Positions 27,243-35,873 of a DNA stretch of 64,000 bases are shown piece after piece. Numbering within the stretch: position 1 is the stretch's first letter; each line of letters begins with the position of its first letter. This DNA comes from Bacteroidota bacterium. Lineage in GTDB: Bacteria; Bacteroidota; Bacteroidia; Bacteroidales; ML635J-15. Made by a program: the position numbers and the translations under genes. A model generated the notes under the pieces. It was not told where the DNA came from. It made no database searches and was given only the letters and a program-made list of their open reading frames with translations. The stretch covers positions 1 to 64,000 of the forward strand of contig JAKQEK010000362.1 of assembly GCA_029558535.1 (NCBI GenBank). The letters are read 5' to 3'.

Positions 27243-27389
27243 ATTCGTTAGAAATGACCGAGACGTATGTCTAGGTGTAACAGTCGGCGACAAGAAAAAA
27301 GTAGGAATAAAACCGAAGTTTCAGTCGCCGACTGTTCTTACTATTTAAATGAGTCATTTCGAACTCTGACGCAGGAGGAGTGAGAAATC
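27233..27389. repeat. MITE/REP-like element with nested inverted repeats
   Basis: The outer arms are GATTTCTCAC...GAAATGAC (27233-27257) and GTCATTTC...GTGAGAAATC (27353-27389), imperfect inverted repeats. Inside, AACAGTCGGCGAC (27279-27291) and GTCGCCGACTGTT (27324-27336) are a perfect 13-bp inverted repeat separated by 32 bases. No transposase is encoded. The outer arm matches the type of GTCATTTCGAA/GAGAAATC repeats widespread in Bacteroidota intergenic DNA. Confidence 0.75.
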
Positions 27390-27462
27390 TGTTATAAATA
27401 CACACTATATTTTGTTTATGTACATTTCTTACAAATAGTTACATCAATTTTCAATTTTATTA

Positions 27463-27492
27463 TTGATTATCAGTCTATAAGATATAATTTTG
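27463..27492 (+). promoter_or_regulatory. YitT promoter, TTG-N19-TAATTTTG
   Basis: TTG at 27463-27465 lies 19 bases before TAATTTTG at 27485-27492, exact Bacteroidota spacing. The start codon at 27511 is 18 bases beyond. Confidence 0.75.
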
Positions 27493-27510
27493 CATTTTAA
27501 AACTTTCATT

Positions 27511-28398
27511 ATGAGTTTCTTAACTAAAGAAAAAATATTTTCCGGAAAATGGTTTAAATCCGTTTTATTAATACTTTGCGGAACATTCATTATGGCTGCA
27601 GGATTTGTTTATTTTATTTCTCCTTATCGCATTGTCCCCGGAGGTGTGTATGGAATTGCAATTGTTTTGCACCACATGTTAAATTTACCGACAGGGATGA
27701 TTGCTCTCGCAATGGATATTCCGTTGACGTTAATCGGAATTAAGATTCTTGGTCCTAAGTTCGGATGGAAAACGGTACTCGGTTTTATTTCCTTAGCTGT
27801 ATTTGTCGATCTCTTAACCTATTTTCATGGAGATACACCTTTGGTAGAAGGTGATGCGTTACTTTCAGCTATTTTTGGAGGAGTACTTATTGGAGTTGGC
27901 TTAGGACTGGTTTTTAAATCTAAGGCCACATCGGGTGGAACTGATATTGTAGCAATGATTTTTAACAAATACACAAAAATCCCTCTTGGCCAATTAATGA
28001 TTTATATTGATTCTGTAATAGTACTTATCGGATTGGTTGCATTCAAAGATTGGAAAATCCCACTATACTCTTGGATAGTTATATATATTACAGGCAAAGT
28101 TGTTGACTTAATTCTTGAAGGTGCAACTTATAATAAAGCTCTTTTTATTATTTCGGACAAGTACGAAGAAATAAAAACAAAAATCATAGATGACCTAGAA
28201 AGAGGTGGAACTTTCTTTGACGGGCAGGGTATGTACAGCGAAGACAAAAAGCGGGTCATCTACACTACTGTCAACAGGAGAGAATTTGAGATATTAAAAG
28301 AATATATCTACGAAATAGACCCAAAGGCATTTATTTCTGTTATGAATGCAAATGAAATTTTGGGCGAGGGGTTTAAACCCTTAGGAGGTTCGGATTAA
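27511..28398 (+). CDS. YitT family membrane protein with DUF2179 domain
   Basis: A 295-residue membrane protein with about five transmembrane segments (residues 15-195, including FVYFISPYRIVPGGVYGIAI) and a C-terminal DUF2179 domain (about 215-285, GGTFFDGQGMYSEDKK). It is the YitT/DUF161 family; transport of an unknown substrate is suspected. The ATG at 27511 follows the promoter well, whereas the TTG at 27490 lies inside the -7 box and is not the start. Confidence 0.87.
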   Translation: MSFLTKEKIFSGKWFKSVLLILCGTFIMAAGFVYFISPYRIVPGGVYGIAIVLHHMLNLPTGMIALAMDIPLTLIGIKILGPKFGWKTVLGFISLAVFVDLLTYFHGDTPLVEGDALLSAIFGGVLIGVGLGLVFKSKATSGGTDIVAMIFNKYTKIPLGQLMIYIDSVIVLIGLVAFKDWKIPLYSWIVIYITGKVVDLILEGATYNKALFIISDKYEEIKTKIIDDLERGGTFFDGQGMYSEDKKRVIYTTVNRREFEILKEYIYEIDPKAFISVMNANEILGEGFKPLGGSD

Positions 28399-28424
28399 TT
28401 TTACATTACATTCACTTTAAATAC

Positions 28425-28432
28425 TAATTTTG
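28425..28432 (+). promoter_or_regulatory. -7 element (TAATTTTG) placed 4 bases before the TauE start
   Basis: TAATTTTG is followed by TAAA and then ATG at 28437. With the usual distance from box to transcription start, the transcript would begin at or next to the ATG, so a leaderless mRNA is predicted. Confidence 0.6.
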
Positions 28433-28436
28433 TAAA

Positions 28437-29246
28437 ATGTCAACAGAAATAATATCCGGTTTTGGAATTGAACTATGGCAGGTTTATCTTATCATAGTAG
28501 TTGTCGGTTGTTTGCAAGGTATTATTAATACAATTGCCGGTGCCGGCACTGCTGTTATGTACACAACGCTATCATTTTTCGGGATGCCTGTAAACATGAT
28601 TAACGGAACTGTCAGACTTGGCATTTTATTTCAGACCGGTGCGTCTTCAATAAAATTTTACAGAAACAACAAATTGTCAGTCAGAAAAGGTCTTATCCTT
28701 GGTATTCCAATGATTATTGGATCAATCGCCGGAGCTTTTATGGCAGTATCAATAAACAAAGAAGTTTTTGAAATAATTGTGGGTGTCGTCTTACTTTGCA
28801 TGCTGTTCCTGATATTTTACGATCCTCATAAGTGGATTGAAGGGCAATCAGAACAAAAACAACAGAAAACGGGTTTATGGCAAATTTTGCTATTTATGGC
28901 TATAGGCTTTTATGGGGGTTTTATTCATATAGGAATAGGTATCTTTCTATTATCGGCACTTGTTCTAAATGCAGGTTTTGACTTGGTGCATGCTAATGCC
29001 CTAAAAGTGTTTTTAGTATTAATGTATGCTCCTGTAGTATTACTGATTTTTTTTCTAAATGGTCAGGTTGACTTGTGGGTAGCCTTTTTTGCAACTATAG
29101 GAAATACAATTGGAGGATTGGTAGGAACAAATCTGGCGATAAAAAGAGGTGCAAAATTTATTCGTATTTTTCTTGTAATTGTTATTGTAACATTTTCGCT
29201 CCACTTGTTTGGATTATGGAAATATTTAGCAGAAATATTTATCTAA
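28437..29246 (+). CDS. TauE/SafE family sulfite/anion exporter-like permease
   Basis: A 269-residue permease with seven to eight transmembrane segments. The first is VYLIIVVVGCLQGIINTIAG, with the family's internal repeat of GAGTAV and later GIGIFLLSAL. The TauE/SafE (DUF81) family moves anions such as sulfite or organosulfonates out of or into the cell. It lies 38 bases after the YitT gene, yet with its own -7 box. Substrate is unknown. It is not next to the sulfate-assimilation genes. Confidence 0.85.
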   Translation: MSTEIISGFGIELWQVYLIIVVVGCLQGIINTIAGAGTAVMYTTLSFFGMPVNMINGTVRLGILFQTGASSIKFYRNNKLSVRKGLILGIPMIIGSIAGAFMAVSINKEVFEIIVGVVLLCMLFLIFYDPHKWIEGQSEQKQQKTGLWQILLFMAIGFYGGFIHIGIGIFLLSALVLNAGFDLVHANALKVFLVLMYAPVVLLIFFLNGQVDLWVAFFATIGNTIGGLVGTNLAIKRGAKFIRIFLVIVIVTFSLHLFGLWKYLAEIFI

Positions 29247-29263
29247 ATATAGTTTATATTTAT

Positions 29264-29271
29264 TATATTTG
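29264..29271 (+). promoter_or_regulatory. -7 element (TATATTTG) for the TPR kinase operon
   Basis: TATATTTG ends at 29271, 20 bases before the GTG at 29292. The GTG at 29271 begins with the last base of the box and is therefore unlikely to be the start. Confidence 0.6.
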
Positions 29272-29291
29272 TGCTAAAGCATTTAGCCAAG

Positions 29292-31346
29292 GTGAAGATT
29301 TTTAGTTTAAAAAAATACATTTCTTTTTTATTTATAATTATTTGTTTTAATGTAAACGGGCTCTATAGTAATGATTCCATAAAGCTTTTCGGTAATAACA
29401 CTAAACTTTCCAACTATAATCAGGATATGGCAACTGCTTTTTATCTTGAAGCCGAGAAACTGTTAAATGAATATAAACTATCCGAATCTGGAATACTATT
29501 TCGCAAAGCATTAAAATCTTTCTTAGCTGAAATGAAATTCAAAGAAGCCGGAGATTGTTACAGTAATCTTGGGATTATTTGCGAAATGAATTCTAAAAAC
29601 CAAGAAGCTATTGAAAACTATTTTTTAGCTATTGAATTTTATGAAAAAGCCGAATTTAAGCCAGGATTAGCAGATTCTTACAACAATCTAGGGATAGTGT
29701 ATTGTATAAATCAACAATATGAAGAGGGGCTTAAATTCTATCTAAAATCACTTAAAATTGAAGAAGAACTTGGTAATGAAGAGGGCATTTCTTATTCTTA
29801 TGGGAATATCGGATTAGTTTATAGAAAAATGGGCAACATACCAAAGGCAATTGAATATTACAATAAATCCTTATCTATAAAAACCAGATTAAATGATAAA
29901 AAAGGGATGGCTATTACTTATGGCAATTTAGGTAGTATTTATGTGAAAATGGATAGTATAAGTAAAGCTATGATTCTCTTCGAAAATGCCCTTAACCTAC
30001 ATGAACAAATCGGAAATAAAGAAGGCCAGGGTTATGCTTTGCATAATATCGGAGATGCGTTAATTATTGAAGGAGAATATTCCAGAGCCGTTGATTATCT
30101 TAACAAATCTCTTAGTATTAGAATTGAAATAGGAGATGAAAAAGGTCAAACTTCAAGCTTGTATTCATTAGCTGAAGCTTATTATAAAATGAGCAATCGT
30201 GTAGAATTCTTACACAAAGCACAAGAATGTTATAATCATGCCCAAACGGCAGATCAAAAAGAAATTTTGCTAAAACTAATTTTTCTGTATTATTTGTTTT
30301 ACCAGTCGGAACAAAATCTAGAGCAAGCATTAGAATTTTTAGAACAATATACTGAACTGAAGTCAGAAATAGACGAACAGATAAGAGCTGAACAGATTCT
30401 TGAAATGCAGGCAAGATTTGATACAGAAAAAAAAGAACTTGAAATAGCTGAGAAAGATACACGAATACTTTACCTTGAACAAGAAAAACAAATTCAGTCT
30501 CTTAAAATAAAAAATGACAGGTTGCTAAAAATCTTTTTAGTTGTAATACTTTTATTTATATGTGTAATCACCTATATTTTATTTAAGCGAAATAGATTTA
30601 AGACAAAAATGAACGTTTTACTTAATTCTAAAAATAAAGAACTAGAAGAAGCGAATTCTACAAAAAACAAGTTTTTTTCAATAATTTCACACGACCTAAG
30701 TAATTACGCTTCTGTTATGGATACTGTTTCGGGCATGATAAAACGCAAATACAAAATGATGGATGCTGAGATGCTTGCTAAAAACATGGAAATCCTTAAT
30801 AATTCTGCTATATTGAACAAAAAAGTAATCAAAAATCTTCTTGATTGGGCAATGGCTCAAAACAGAAGAATAAGTCTTAATCCTGATTATCACAATTTAT
30901 TAAACTTATGCTCAGAACTTATCGAATCACTACAAAGTATTGCTGCATCAAAATCAATTAAAATAACAACCTCAATTGAGTCTAATATAACTGTATTCGC
31001 AGACATTAACACAGTTAAAACAGTTTTACGTAACCTTATCTCAAATGCTATAAAGTTTTCCCCGGAGAATTCAGAAATTCATATTCTTGGAAGTATAATT
31101 AATGACAAAGTTGAAATAATTGTAAGAGATTTTGGACAAGGTATAAAAGCTGATGAACTAGTATTGCTATTTAAACCGGATGTTAACACAAAACGTATCG
31201 GAACTCCCGAAAATAAGGGAACAGGTTTTGGTTTGATACTGTGTAAAGAATTTGTTGAAATGAACAATGGCGAGATTTATGCTAAATCAGAATTTGGCAA
31301 AGGAACCGATTTTATTTTCACATTACCAATAAAATATGAAAAATGA
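29292..31346 (+). CDS. TPR-containing membrane histidine kinase
   Basis: A 684-residue sensor kinase. A signal/membrane segment (about 8-26) is followed by about six TPR repeats in the periplasm (residues 45-320), a coiled coil (about 350-410) and a second membrane helix (about 412-432, IFLVVILLFICVITYILF). Next come a HisKA domain with phospho-His about 467 (FFSIISHDLS) and a HATPase with N (NLISNAIKF), G1 (VRDFGQGI) and G2 (NKGTGFGLILC). It autophosphorylates and passes the phosphate to the NarL-type regulator, whose start overlaps this gene's stop by 4 bases. I prefer the GTG at 29292; an earlier GTG at 29271 overlaps the promoter. Confidence 0.92.
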   Translation: MKIFSLKKYISFLFIIICFNVNGLYSNDSIKLFGNNTKLSNYNQDMATAFYLEAEKLLNEYKLSESGILFRKALKSFLAEMKFKEAGDCYSNLGIICEMNSKNQEAIENYFLAIEFYEKAEFKPGLADSYNNLGIVYCINQQYEEGLKFYLKSLKIEEELGNEEGISYSYGNIGLVYRKMGNIPKAIEYYNKSLSIKTRLNDKKGMAITYGNLGSIYVKMDSISKAMILFENALNLHEQIGNKEGQGYALHNIGDALIIEGEYSRAVDYLNKSLSIRIEIGDEKGQTSSLYSLAEAYYKMSNRVEFLHKAQECYNHAQTADQKEILLKLIFLYYLFYQSEQNLEQALEFLEQYTELKSEIDEQIRAEQILEMQARFDTEKKELEIAEKDTRILYLEQEKQIQSLKIKNDRLLKIFLVVILLFICVITYILFKRNRFKTKMNVLLNSKNKELEEANSTKNKFFSIISHDLSNYASVMDTVSGMIKRKYKMMDAEMLAKNMEILNNSAILNKKVIKNLLDWAMAQNRRISLNPDYHNLLNLCSELIESLQSIAASKSIKITTSIESNITVFADINTVKTVLRNLISNAIKFSPENSEIHILGSIINDKVEIIVRDFGQGIKADELVLLFKPDVNTKRIGTPENKGTGFGLILCKEFVEMNNGEIYAKSEFGKGTDFIFTLPIKYEK

Positions 31347-32002
31347 ATAAAAAGAAAGTGATTATTGTTGATGACCATGCTATTGTGCGTAATGGAATAA
31401 AAGTTTTATTGTCTGTTTTTAACGATATAAAAGTCATTAATACTGCCTCTAATTATTCAGAACTTGAAAATCAAATTTCGACCGAATTACCTGATATTAT
31501 CCTCCTTGATATCGAAATGCCCGAAATGGATGGAATCTCGATAGCAGCAATCTTACAAGACAAATATCCAGAAATCAAAAAAATCATTCTTTCTGCTCAA
31601 ATTACAGAACAAAACATTTCTGATGCAATTGAAGCCGGTGTTTTAGCATTATTGCCTAAAGATACTGACGAAGACGAATTATATTTGGCAATATGTAAAG
31701 CATACGTTGGAGATCATTATTACAGTAATTTTGTCCAAGAACTCGTCCTTAAAAATTATCTCTCTAATCACAAAAAAGACACTGACAATAATCAAAAAGA
31801 TGTAGAAAGTCTGAGTAGCAGGGAAATCGAAATTATTCAGGAATTTGGTAATGGTTTAAGCTATAAAGAAATTGCAGATAAACTATTTATAAGTCCACGT
31901 ACTGTAGAATCCCACAAAAACAGAATATTAGAAAAACTTAACCTTAATACCATAATAGATTTAGTTAAATACGGAATTAAAAATGATTTAATAAAAATTT
32001 AA
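31343..32002 (+). CDS. NarL/FixJ-family response regulator
   Basis: A 219-residue regulator: receiver domain (1-120) with the acidic pocket IVDDH and phospho-acceptor Asp56 (IILLDIEMPEMDG), and a LuxR-type helix-turn-helix (about 155-215, LSSREIEIIQEFGNGLSYKE then ISPRTVESHKNRI). Phosphorylation by the upstream TPR kinase should let it dimerise on DNA. Start and stop overlap as ATGA with the kinase gene. A palindrome 6 bases after its stop codon is a possible target. Confidence 0.93.
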   Translation: MNKKKVIIVDDHAIVRNGIKVLLSVFNDIKVINTASNYSELENQISTELPDIILLDIEMPEMDGISIAAILQDKYPEIKKIILSAQITEQNISDAIEAGVLALLPKDTDEDELYLAICKAYVGDHYYSNFVQELVLKNYLSNHKKDTDNNQKDVESLSSREIEIIQEFGNGLSYKEIADKLFISPRTVESHKNRILEKLNLNTIIDLVKYGIKNDLIKI

Positions 32003-32007
32003 TGCCG

Positions 32008-32025
32008 TTAGGTAAAATCACCTAA
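32008..32025. promoter_or_regulatory. Palindrome TTAGGT-N6-ACCTAA, candidate operator
   Basis: TTAGGT at 32008-32013 and ACCTAA at 32020-32025 are perfect inverted repeats with a 6-base spacer. The centre lies about 67 bases before the transcription start predicted from the -7 box at 32071-32078. Whether the regulator encoded just before it binds here is inference. Confidence 0.45.
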
Positions 32026-32070
32026 TAAAATTGAAGTAAATTTACGCCAATAACAACTAAAATAAAGCTA

Positions 32071-32078
32071 TAAATTTG
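32071..32078 (+). promoter_or_regulatory. -7 element (TAAATTTG) for the DUF3592 gene
   Basis: TAAATTTG lies 24 bases before the start codon. There is no TTG at the -33 position, which fits an activator-dependent promoter. Confidence 0.55.
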
Positions 32079-32102
32079 TATTGTAACATAAAATAAATTG
32101 AT

Positions 32103-32564
32103 ATGAAAAAGAAATTAAATCCAAGTCTTGCAGCAATTTTGATAGGTATAGGTATGATTATTATGTCTGTTTATACATTTAATAAAACCGACAAATTTCT
32201 AGACAAAGCAACTGAAACAAAGGGAGTTGTTGTGGATGTATATATAAAACAACATTCCAAGACTGATTCTGACAAGAAAAATCACAAACCCGAGTATTGC
32301 CCGGTAATTAAATTTGCCACAGAAGATGGAGATACCATAGAATTCAAATCGACTTCAGGAAGCACGAATTTTGATTACTATAAAACTGGAAAAGAAGTAG
32401 ATGTTTTATACGATCCTGACAACCCATCAAATGCAAGAATTAAGATTTCGAAACAAACCAATAAAACGAGCAGTTTTATAATGATAGGTGTAGGAATATT
32501 AGTTATTGTTGGAGGGATATTCAAGTTTATATACGACAGAAAAAAGAATAAGGGAAATATTTAG
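32103..32564 (+). CDS. DUF3592 membrane protein
   Basis: A 153-residue protein with an N-terminal helix (about 8-25) and a C-terminal helix (about 120-142, FIMIGVGILVIVGGIFKFIY). The extracytoplasmic domain (about 40-115) has the DUF3592 pattern (VVVDVYIKQ, YCPVIKFATEDGD, VDVLYDPDNPSNARI). Function is unknown. It lies directly downstream of a two-component system and has its own promoter with a palindrome, so it may be a target of that system. Confidence 0.8.
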   Translation: MKKKLNPSLAAILIGIGMIIMSVYTFNKTDKFLDKATETKGVVVDVYIKQHSKTDSDKKNHKPEYCPVIKFATEDGDTIEFKSTSGSTNFDYYKTGKEVDVLYDPDNPSNARIKISKQTNKTSSFIMIGVGILVIVGGIFKFIYDRKKNKGNI

Positions 32565-32574
32565 GCATTGAAAA

Positions 32575-35500
32575 ATGATTATAACGCTATTACATAAATT
32601 GTCAAAAGGATTTATTATATTTATAATAGCGGGATTTTTATGTCTGAATCTTAAATCTCAAATTGTTTTACCATGGACAGAAGGATTTGAAAGTATAGGA
32701 AGTGTTAAGACCTATACTACTTCTACAGATTCAATAAATGGTTTGTACGATTGGAGCTTTGAACAATCAACAACAGGTCAGGTAAGATTTAACTTTGGTT
32801 CAGGATTTTATCATACAGGTAATGCAGCAGCTACTTTGGGGACATCAACAGATGGCTCCGGCGATATTAGTAAAATAATATTAGAATTGGATTTAAGCTT
32901 GTATCGTAATAGTACTGACTTAGAACTTAGCTTTTATTATATGGACCATGGTGATCCTACAAGTTCAACAGATGCTGTTTACATAAAAAGTGGAACATCT
33001 GATTATGTTTTAGTTTATTCTTTAATTCCCGGGTTAAGAACAGATGGAACATATACTTATGTAAATATTGATTTAGACCAGGAATTTGCCAATGCCGGTT
33101 TAAAACTTGGTTCTGAGGTATTTATTAAGTTTAGTGTTAATTCAAAGTATAGAACATATTCAACAACCACCCAGGGAGGAATTACTTTTGATGATATTAG
33201 CATAACAGGTTCCATGCCTCCTGTTTTATTACCATGGATTGAGGGATTTGAAGGAATCAAGGATAATTTAACATTAACAAGCAATAAGACAAATATTAAT
33301 GGTCGTGGAAACATCAGTTATCAGAAAACTTTAAATGGGAGACTACGATTTAATGCAGGATCAGGTTTTTGTCATTCGGGAAGCAGAGCTGCAACTTTAG
33401 ATTGTGATGCCTATAATTCACTCCTACCAAACAATATGTTACTAATCACTTTAAATATGTCAAGATATGTTGACTATACAGACTTAGAGCTAAGTTTTAG
33501 TTATATGCAACATGGAGAAGAACCGCACATGTTTGATAAGGTTTACATTAGAGGGTCGTCGAGCAATACCTGGGTCGAAGCTTATGATTTGTATGCTAAT
33601 CGAGAAGCAGCCGGAACTTGGAAAGATGTTACCGATATTGATATAGATGCATTACTTTTAGCTGCAGGGCAGTCAATTTCCTCTACTTTTCAAATTGCTT
33701 TTTCACAAGTTGATGATTACCCTGCTGCTACAACTACAGGATCGGATGGTATTACTATTGATGATATTAGAATAACAACTAATGACAGATATTGGATTGG
33801 GACACATGGTAGTTATTTAGATGATGCAGATAGTTGGTATCCTCTAATAGGAACTGAGGGATCTTTTTCAAACACAGATTTAATAATAAGGTCAATAATT
33901 TTAGCTGAAGCAGAAGCTATGCCAAGAACCAAAGATTATTGCTTGTCACAATACTTTCAAACTCTAATAATTGAAGAGGACGCAGAACTCTTACTTTATA
34001 GAAATCCGACAATTATTCATCAGATAATTATCGAAAATGATTTCGTTATAAACGGTTGTCTAAAGAATTATGATTACTATCCTGGCAACTTTATATATAT
34101 TTATGGAGACTTAATTGTAAATGGATCAGTTATAACTTTAGGAGGGTATAATTATGGTGATTCATTCAAACTATATGGCAACTTTTATAATAATGGATAT
34201 TTTGACCCTCAAAATAGTGGAATTTCTTTTTATGGACCAGATAAAAAAGTTATTGGTGGTACTGCTCCGATTGGAATGCGATTTATGGGAATTAATGTAG
34301 GTAATTCTGACTTTGATGCCGTTGAGTTTACGAATTCTTCAAACGAATTAAGTGTTAACTTTTTAGCGATTGAAAGAGGTTGTCTTGAAATTAATTCCAA
34401 TGCTAATTTAAAAATTGGGTATTTGTATTTGCTTGCAGACGCCGGACTTAATCTAAATGATGGGAATATTAGATTTACATTGACAAAAAGATTGAATAAC
34501 TATAATACTAGTGTTTCAATAACAAATGGTATATCTTCGTCAGTTACAAATAATTTTTGCTTTGACTTTGAGGATAACGAAAATTATAATTGGTTAATGT
34601 TTGGCAACGGCACTCATGCCGGTACTCAACTTTATAATGTAAAATTTTTAAATACTGCCGGGGAAAGTGAGCCGAAATTTGAATTAAGATCCGACATGTT
34701 GGTACAAAATAATCTTTATCTTGATGGAGCGATAATAGTTGCAGATACCAATGAAGTTATAATTCAAAACACTGCTTCTGATGCTATTAAAACACATGGA
34801 ACAACAAGTTATGTTTACGGCAATTTACGTAGATACGTGAGCACAGGCTCTTACGATTTTCCTGTTGGTTCTGATACTCATTATCAGCTTGCTACAGTAG
34901 ATATTGCATCAACTTCGGGTGGATTGACTTATCTCGATGCCAGATTCACTGCCACAGATGAAGAAACACCTCCGCCCGGATTAAATGTTAACGACTCCGA
35001 AATTACCGAATTTCTAAACAGTGGTTACTGGACAATTACTCCAAATGCAGGTTTTGCCGAATATAATATTACTCTTACATCAAGAGGACATACTAACGGC
35101 GGAGGAATCCCAGAGCAACATGCTGCATTTAAAAGAAGCATTGGCGACTGGGAAAGTATTGGCGTGCACGATAATGCGACCCAAACAGGCTCAGGCTCAG
35201 AGCCAATAACTGTTGAAAGAGCTTCATTAACAGGATTTAGTGATTTTATAATAGGCAAAAGTCTAAAATCATTTCCTTTGCCGGTTGAACTTGTTGAATT
35301 CTCCGCTTCCTGTATTGATAATAGTGTCAAAATATCATGGAAAACTTTAAGCGAAGTAAATAATGATTATTTTACTATTGAAAAAAGTTCAAACGGCAAA
35401 GACTTCTTCGAAATTCACAGAACAAATGGTTGTGGAAATTGTAATCAGCCAATATCATACGAATATATGGACAACAGTGATAATAATAATTTCTATAGGC

Positions 35501-35823
35501 TAAAGCAGACTGATTTTGACGGCTCTGTCAACTATTCAGAAATTATATACGCCAACTGCACAACATCATTTTATAATGAAATAAATTGCTTTACGTCAAA
35601 TTCAGGAAAACTATGTATTGAGTTCCAGATTCCCAATGATAATAAATATAAGTTAGCATTATTTGATTCGGCAGGAAAACTGGTTTTTAACGGAGAAATT
35701 TCAGATGATTTTAGTTCCTCGTATATATTTGACATTTCGGATTTAAGTTCCGGAATTTATTATCTAAACATTTATAATAATTTAAATTCTATTTCAAAAA
35801 AATTATCCTATTACAATTTTTAA
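32575..35823 (+). CDS. Large exported beta-sandwich protein, T9SS tail
   Basis: A 1082-residue secreted protein. A signal anchor (about 10-30) is followed by two tandem related domains (about 30-205 and 215-395), each opening with LPW(T/I)EGFE and holding GFxHxGxxAATL, like MAM/jelly-roll carbohydrate-binding domains. A beta-helix-like body (about 420-850) follows. The end has FPLPVELVEFSASC...YYRL-type pre-tail (NNFYRLKQTDFDG) and a short sorting tail ending in SGIYYLNIYN. The YPNP motif is absent, so the tail is degenerate. The pre-tail parallels the first gene in the window. The gene starts 10 bases after the DUF3592 stop. Confidence 0.78.
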   Translation: MIITLLHKLSKGFIIFIIAGFLCLNLKSQIVLPWTEGFESIGSVKTYTTSTDSINGLYDWSFEQSTTGQVRFNFGSGFYHTGNAAATLGTSTDGSGDISKIILELDLSLYRNSTDLELSFYYMDHGDPTSSTDAVYIKSGTSDYVLVYSLIPGLRTDGTYTYVNIDLDQEFANAGLKLGSEVFIKFSVNSKYRTYSTTTQGGITFDDISITGSMPPVLLPWIEGFEGIKDNLTLTSNKTNINGRGNISYQKTLNGRLRFNAGSGFCHSGSRAATLDCDAYNSLLPNNMLLITLNMSRYVDYTDLELSFSYMQHGEEPHMFDKVYIRGSSSNTWVEAYDLYANREAAGTWKDVTDIDIDALLLAAGQSISSTFQIAFSQVDDYPAATTTGSDGITIDDIRITTNDRYWIGTHGSYLDDADSWYPLIGTEGSFSNTDLIIRSIILAEAEAMPRTKDYCLSQYFQTLIIEEDAELLLYRNPTIIHQIIIENDFVINGCLKNYDYYPGNFIYIYGDLIVNGSVITLGGYNYGDSFKLYGNFYNNGYFDPQNSGISFYGPDKKVIGGTAPIGMRFMGINVGNSDFDAVEFTNSSNELSVNFLAIERGCLEINSNANLKIGYLYLLADAGLNLNDGNIRFTLTKRLNNYNTSVSITNGISSSVTNNFCFDFEDNENYNWLMFGNGTHAGTQLYNVKFLNTAGESEPKFELRSDMLVQNNLYLDGAIIVADTNEVIIQNTASDAIKTHGTTSYVYGNLRRYVSTGSYDFPVGSDTHYQLATVDIASTSGGLTYLDARFTATDEETPPPGLNVNDSEITEFLNSGYWTITPNAGFAEYNITLTSRGHTNGGGIPEQHAAFKRSIGDWESIGVHDNATQTGSGSEPITVERASLTGFSDFIIGKSLKSFPLPVELVEFSASCIDNSVKISWKTLSEVNNDYFTIEKSSNGKDFFEIHRTNGCGNCNQPISYEYMDNSDNNNFYRLKQTDFDGSVNYSEIIYANCTTSFYNEINCFTSNSGKLCIEFQIPNDNKYKLALFDSAGKLVFNGEISDDFSSSYIFDISDLSSGIYYLNIYNNLNSISKKLSYYNF

Positions 35824-35873
35824 TATCTTAGCAGTATAAATATTTGTTTAGATATGTTCAAAAATTTTGTCCC

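Larger units (their letters stand above)
26750..27462. other. Gene-free repeat island
   Basis: About 710 bases carry no convincing coding frame. They contain a 16-base perfect palindrome (26981-26996, CCGACTTTAAAGTCGG), two 65-base direct repeats (27008-27072 and 27178-27242), and a nested inverted-repeat element (27233-27389). Between the repeats, mixed short repeats with TTACTC and GCGAGAA cores recall the REP-like intergenic elements of Bacteroidota genomes. A 13-base inverted copy of ACCTAAATAATTA lies at 26867-26879. Confidence 0.75.

Noticed and set aside
27490-27510. TTG at 27490 as the YitT start
   Set aside because: It lies inside the -7 box. The same conflict occurs at 17683 and 29271, so these are promoter bases, not start codons.
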